From positions 1 to 14,391 of the forward strand of contig JAFTXB010000248.1 of NCBI GenBank assembly GCA_017461825.1: DNA of 14,391 nt, in the 5' to 3' direction. This stretch comes from Clostridia bacterium. Lineage in GTDB: Bacteria; Bacillota; Clostridia; Oscillospirales; CAG-272. Of this stretch, positions 13,622-14,391 are shown one piece after another; positions within the stretch are counted from its first letter, which is position 1; each line of letters starts with the position of its first letter. The notes beneath the pieces were generated by a model. It was given only the letters and a program-made list of their open reading frames with translations, did no database searches and was not told the origin of the DNA. The position numbers and the translations under genes are program-made.

Positions 13622-13786
13622 TGCCATTCATGGAAACAGGTGAAATTCCTGTACGAGCCCGTCGCCGTGAAGCGCTGATACTGTCGTTATCCTCACCCAA
13701 AGCCGCATTTGGGGACGTAGCCATTGGAGTGATCCGAGAAGGCGGATAGCGGTGCGCTGAGTCGAAATACTTGGGTGGCAATTGCC
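13622..13786 (+). ncRNA. Cobalamin (B12) riboswitch
   Basis: The leader contains the conserved B12-box elements in order: GGAAACAGGTGAAATTCCTG, then ACGAGCCCGTCGCCGTGA (matching the consensus ACGGxCCCGCCGCTGTGA), GCCATTGG, GAGAAGGCGG, and the 3' element GAGTCGAAATACTTG. A short closing helix TGCCA (13622-13626) with TGGCA (13776-13780) frames it. It senses adenosylcobalamin or another corrinoid, and normally represses the downstream gene when ligand is bound. No intrinsic terminator is visible between it and the gene, and the ribosome binding site (AAAGGAG, about 13836-13843) lies roughly 55 nt beyond the core. The mode of control is therefore unclear; translational control seems more likely. 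Confidence 0.9.
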
Positions 13787-13855
13787 TTGATTTGATACCG
13801 CGAGCGCCGGTGAAGAGAGGACAACAAAAAACAATATAAAGGAGTTTTACAAACC

Positions 13856-14335
13856 ATGAAACAGACAAACGCAAAAAAGCTGTTGTCGTTCATCCTTTGT
13901 ATGGTGCTGATTGCGGCTATGGCACTCATTGCAAGCGGTTGTAACGCCAACAAAAACGACCCCGCCGATTCCACGGCGGAAACCTCGACCGATGCAGGCA
14001 CGTCTACCGAAACCCCAAAGAGTGACGTCACAAAGCTCGGCGAGGGGCAAACGACCTTCAACTTCACCGTGGTCGACAAGGACGGGAACGAGACGAAGTT
14101 TGAGATCAAGACCGACAAGACCTTGGTGGGTGAGGCACTTCAGGAACTGAACCTAATTGAGGGCGAGCCGGGTGCTTACGGCTTGTACGTCAAAAAGGTC
14201 AACGGCATCACCGCCGACTATGACGTGGACAAGACCTACTGGGCATTCTACGTCAACGGCGAATACGCTGTGAGCGGTGTGGATACCACGACCATCGAAG
14301 CGGGTGCGACCTACACCTTTAAGGTCGAAAAATAA
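13856..14335 (+). CDS. DUF4430 (transcobalamin-like) domain lipoprotein
   Basis: This 159-residue exported lipoprotein has a charged N-terminus, a hydrophobic segment (about 9-25) and a lipobox ASGC with lipidated C29. A Thr/Ser/Glu/Asp-rich linker follows (about 30-60), then one domain (about 65-159). The domain holds FNFTVVDKDGNETKFEI, LVGEAL, YGLYVKKVNGI, YWAFYVNGEYA and a final IEAGATYTFKVEK. This is the pattern of DUF4430, related to the C-terminal domain of transcobalamin and intrinsic factor. Lying directly behind a cobalamin riboswitch, it is probably a surface corrinoid-binding protein feeding an uptake system; that function is inference. AAAGGAG precedes the ATG by about 11 nt. Codons here end in C or G more often than in neighbouring genes, which may reflect high expression or transfer. 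Confidence 0.88.
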   Translation: MKQTNAKKLLSFILCMVLIAAMALIASGCNANKNDPADSTAETSTDAGTSTETPKSDVTKLGEGQTTFNFTVVDKDGNETKFEIKTDKTLVGEALQELNLIEGEPGAYGLYVKKVNGITADYDVDKTYWAFYVNGEYAVSGVDTTTIEAGATYTFKVEK

Positions 14336-14339
14336 AACC

Positions 14340-14391
14340 GTGAAGTTGAATCTCAAAGAAGTCATTCTGTTCGGCTTGCTGGGGGCGATGA
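14340..14391 (+). CDS. Start of a probable ECF transporter S component, partial
   Basis: A frame opens with GTG 14340, 4 bp after the lipoprotein stop, and runs 17 codons to the window edge: VKLNLKEVILFGLLGAM. A short basic stretch followed by a hydrophobic GLLGAM segment is typical of the first helix of ECF transporter S components. The context (B12 riboswitch, DUF4430 lipoprotein) suggests a corrinoid importer. Only a weak Shine-Dalgarno (AAGG, about 15 nt upstream) is visible, so translation may be coupled to the lipoprotein gene. Too little is visible for certainty. Confidence 0.5.
   Translation, partial: MKLNLKEVILFGLLGAM

Noticed and set aside
13546..13749. 67-codon plus-strand frame over the riboswitch
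   Set aside because: It starts upstream of the promoter and covers conserved riboswitch RNA elements. The translation has no protein-like features.

Overview
The window looks like chromosomal DNA of an endospore-forming member of the Bacillota, most likely class Clostridia. The main evidence is a spoIIIA operon, which is known only from endospore formers. Near-consensus sigma-A promoters, purine-rich Shine-Dalgarno sites, a KtrAB potassium system and a DUF4430 lipoprotein behind a cobalamin riboswitch all fit. Genus and species cannot be named from the sequence alone.

Region 1 (1-4748, minus strand) is the spoIIIA operon, spoIIIAA to spoIIIAG in standard order. spoIIIAG runs off the left edge, so spoIIIAH is not seen. 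These proteins build the mother-cell part of the SpoIIIA-SpoIIQ channel around the engulfed forespore. The operon is interrupted between spoIIIAB and spoIIIAC by a gene-free stretch of about 570 bp. That stretch holds a MITE-like element with nested inverted arms. A second, 161-bp gap separates spoIIIAE from spoIIIAF.

Region 2 (4944-7507, plus strand) runs divergently. It carries a P-loop protein with two tandem NTPase-like domains, the second lacking its Walker A motif, and then a B12-binding-type radical SAM protein (DUF4080 family). The radical SAM gene has its own extended -10 promoter, which begins inside the preceding gene.

Region 3 (7631-9653, plus strand) is a ktrB-ktrA potassium uptake operon behind a clear sigma-A promoter, with a hairpin at the gene junction.

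Region 4 (9656-12201, minus strand) is a compact run of pyridoxal kinase, a DUF2156 protein and a GNAT acetyltransferase. A MocR/PdxR-type regulator (12319-13404) is transcribed divergently. The two promoters share a perfect 16-bp palindrome containing both -10 boxes. The regulator lacks the C-terminal part of its aminotransferase-like domain.

Region 5 (13588-14391, plus strand) starts with a consensus sigma-A promoter and a cobalamin riboswitch. A DUF4430 lipoprotein follows, then the first 17 codons of a probable ECF transporter S component. Together these look like a B12-repressed corrinoid uptake locus. No CRISPR array, transposase, tRNA or rRNA gene was seen.
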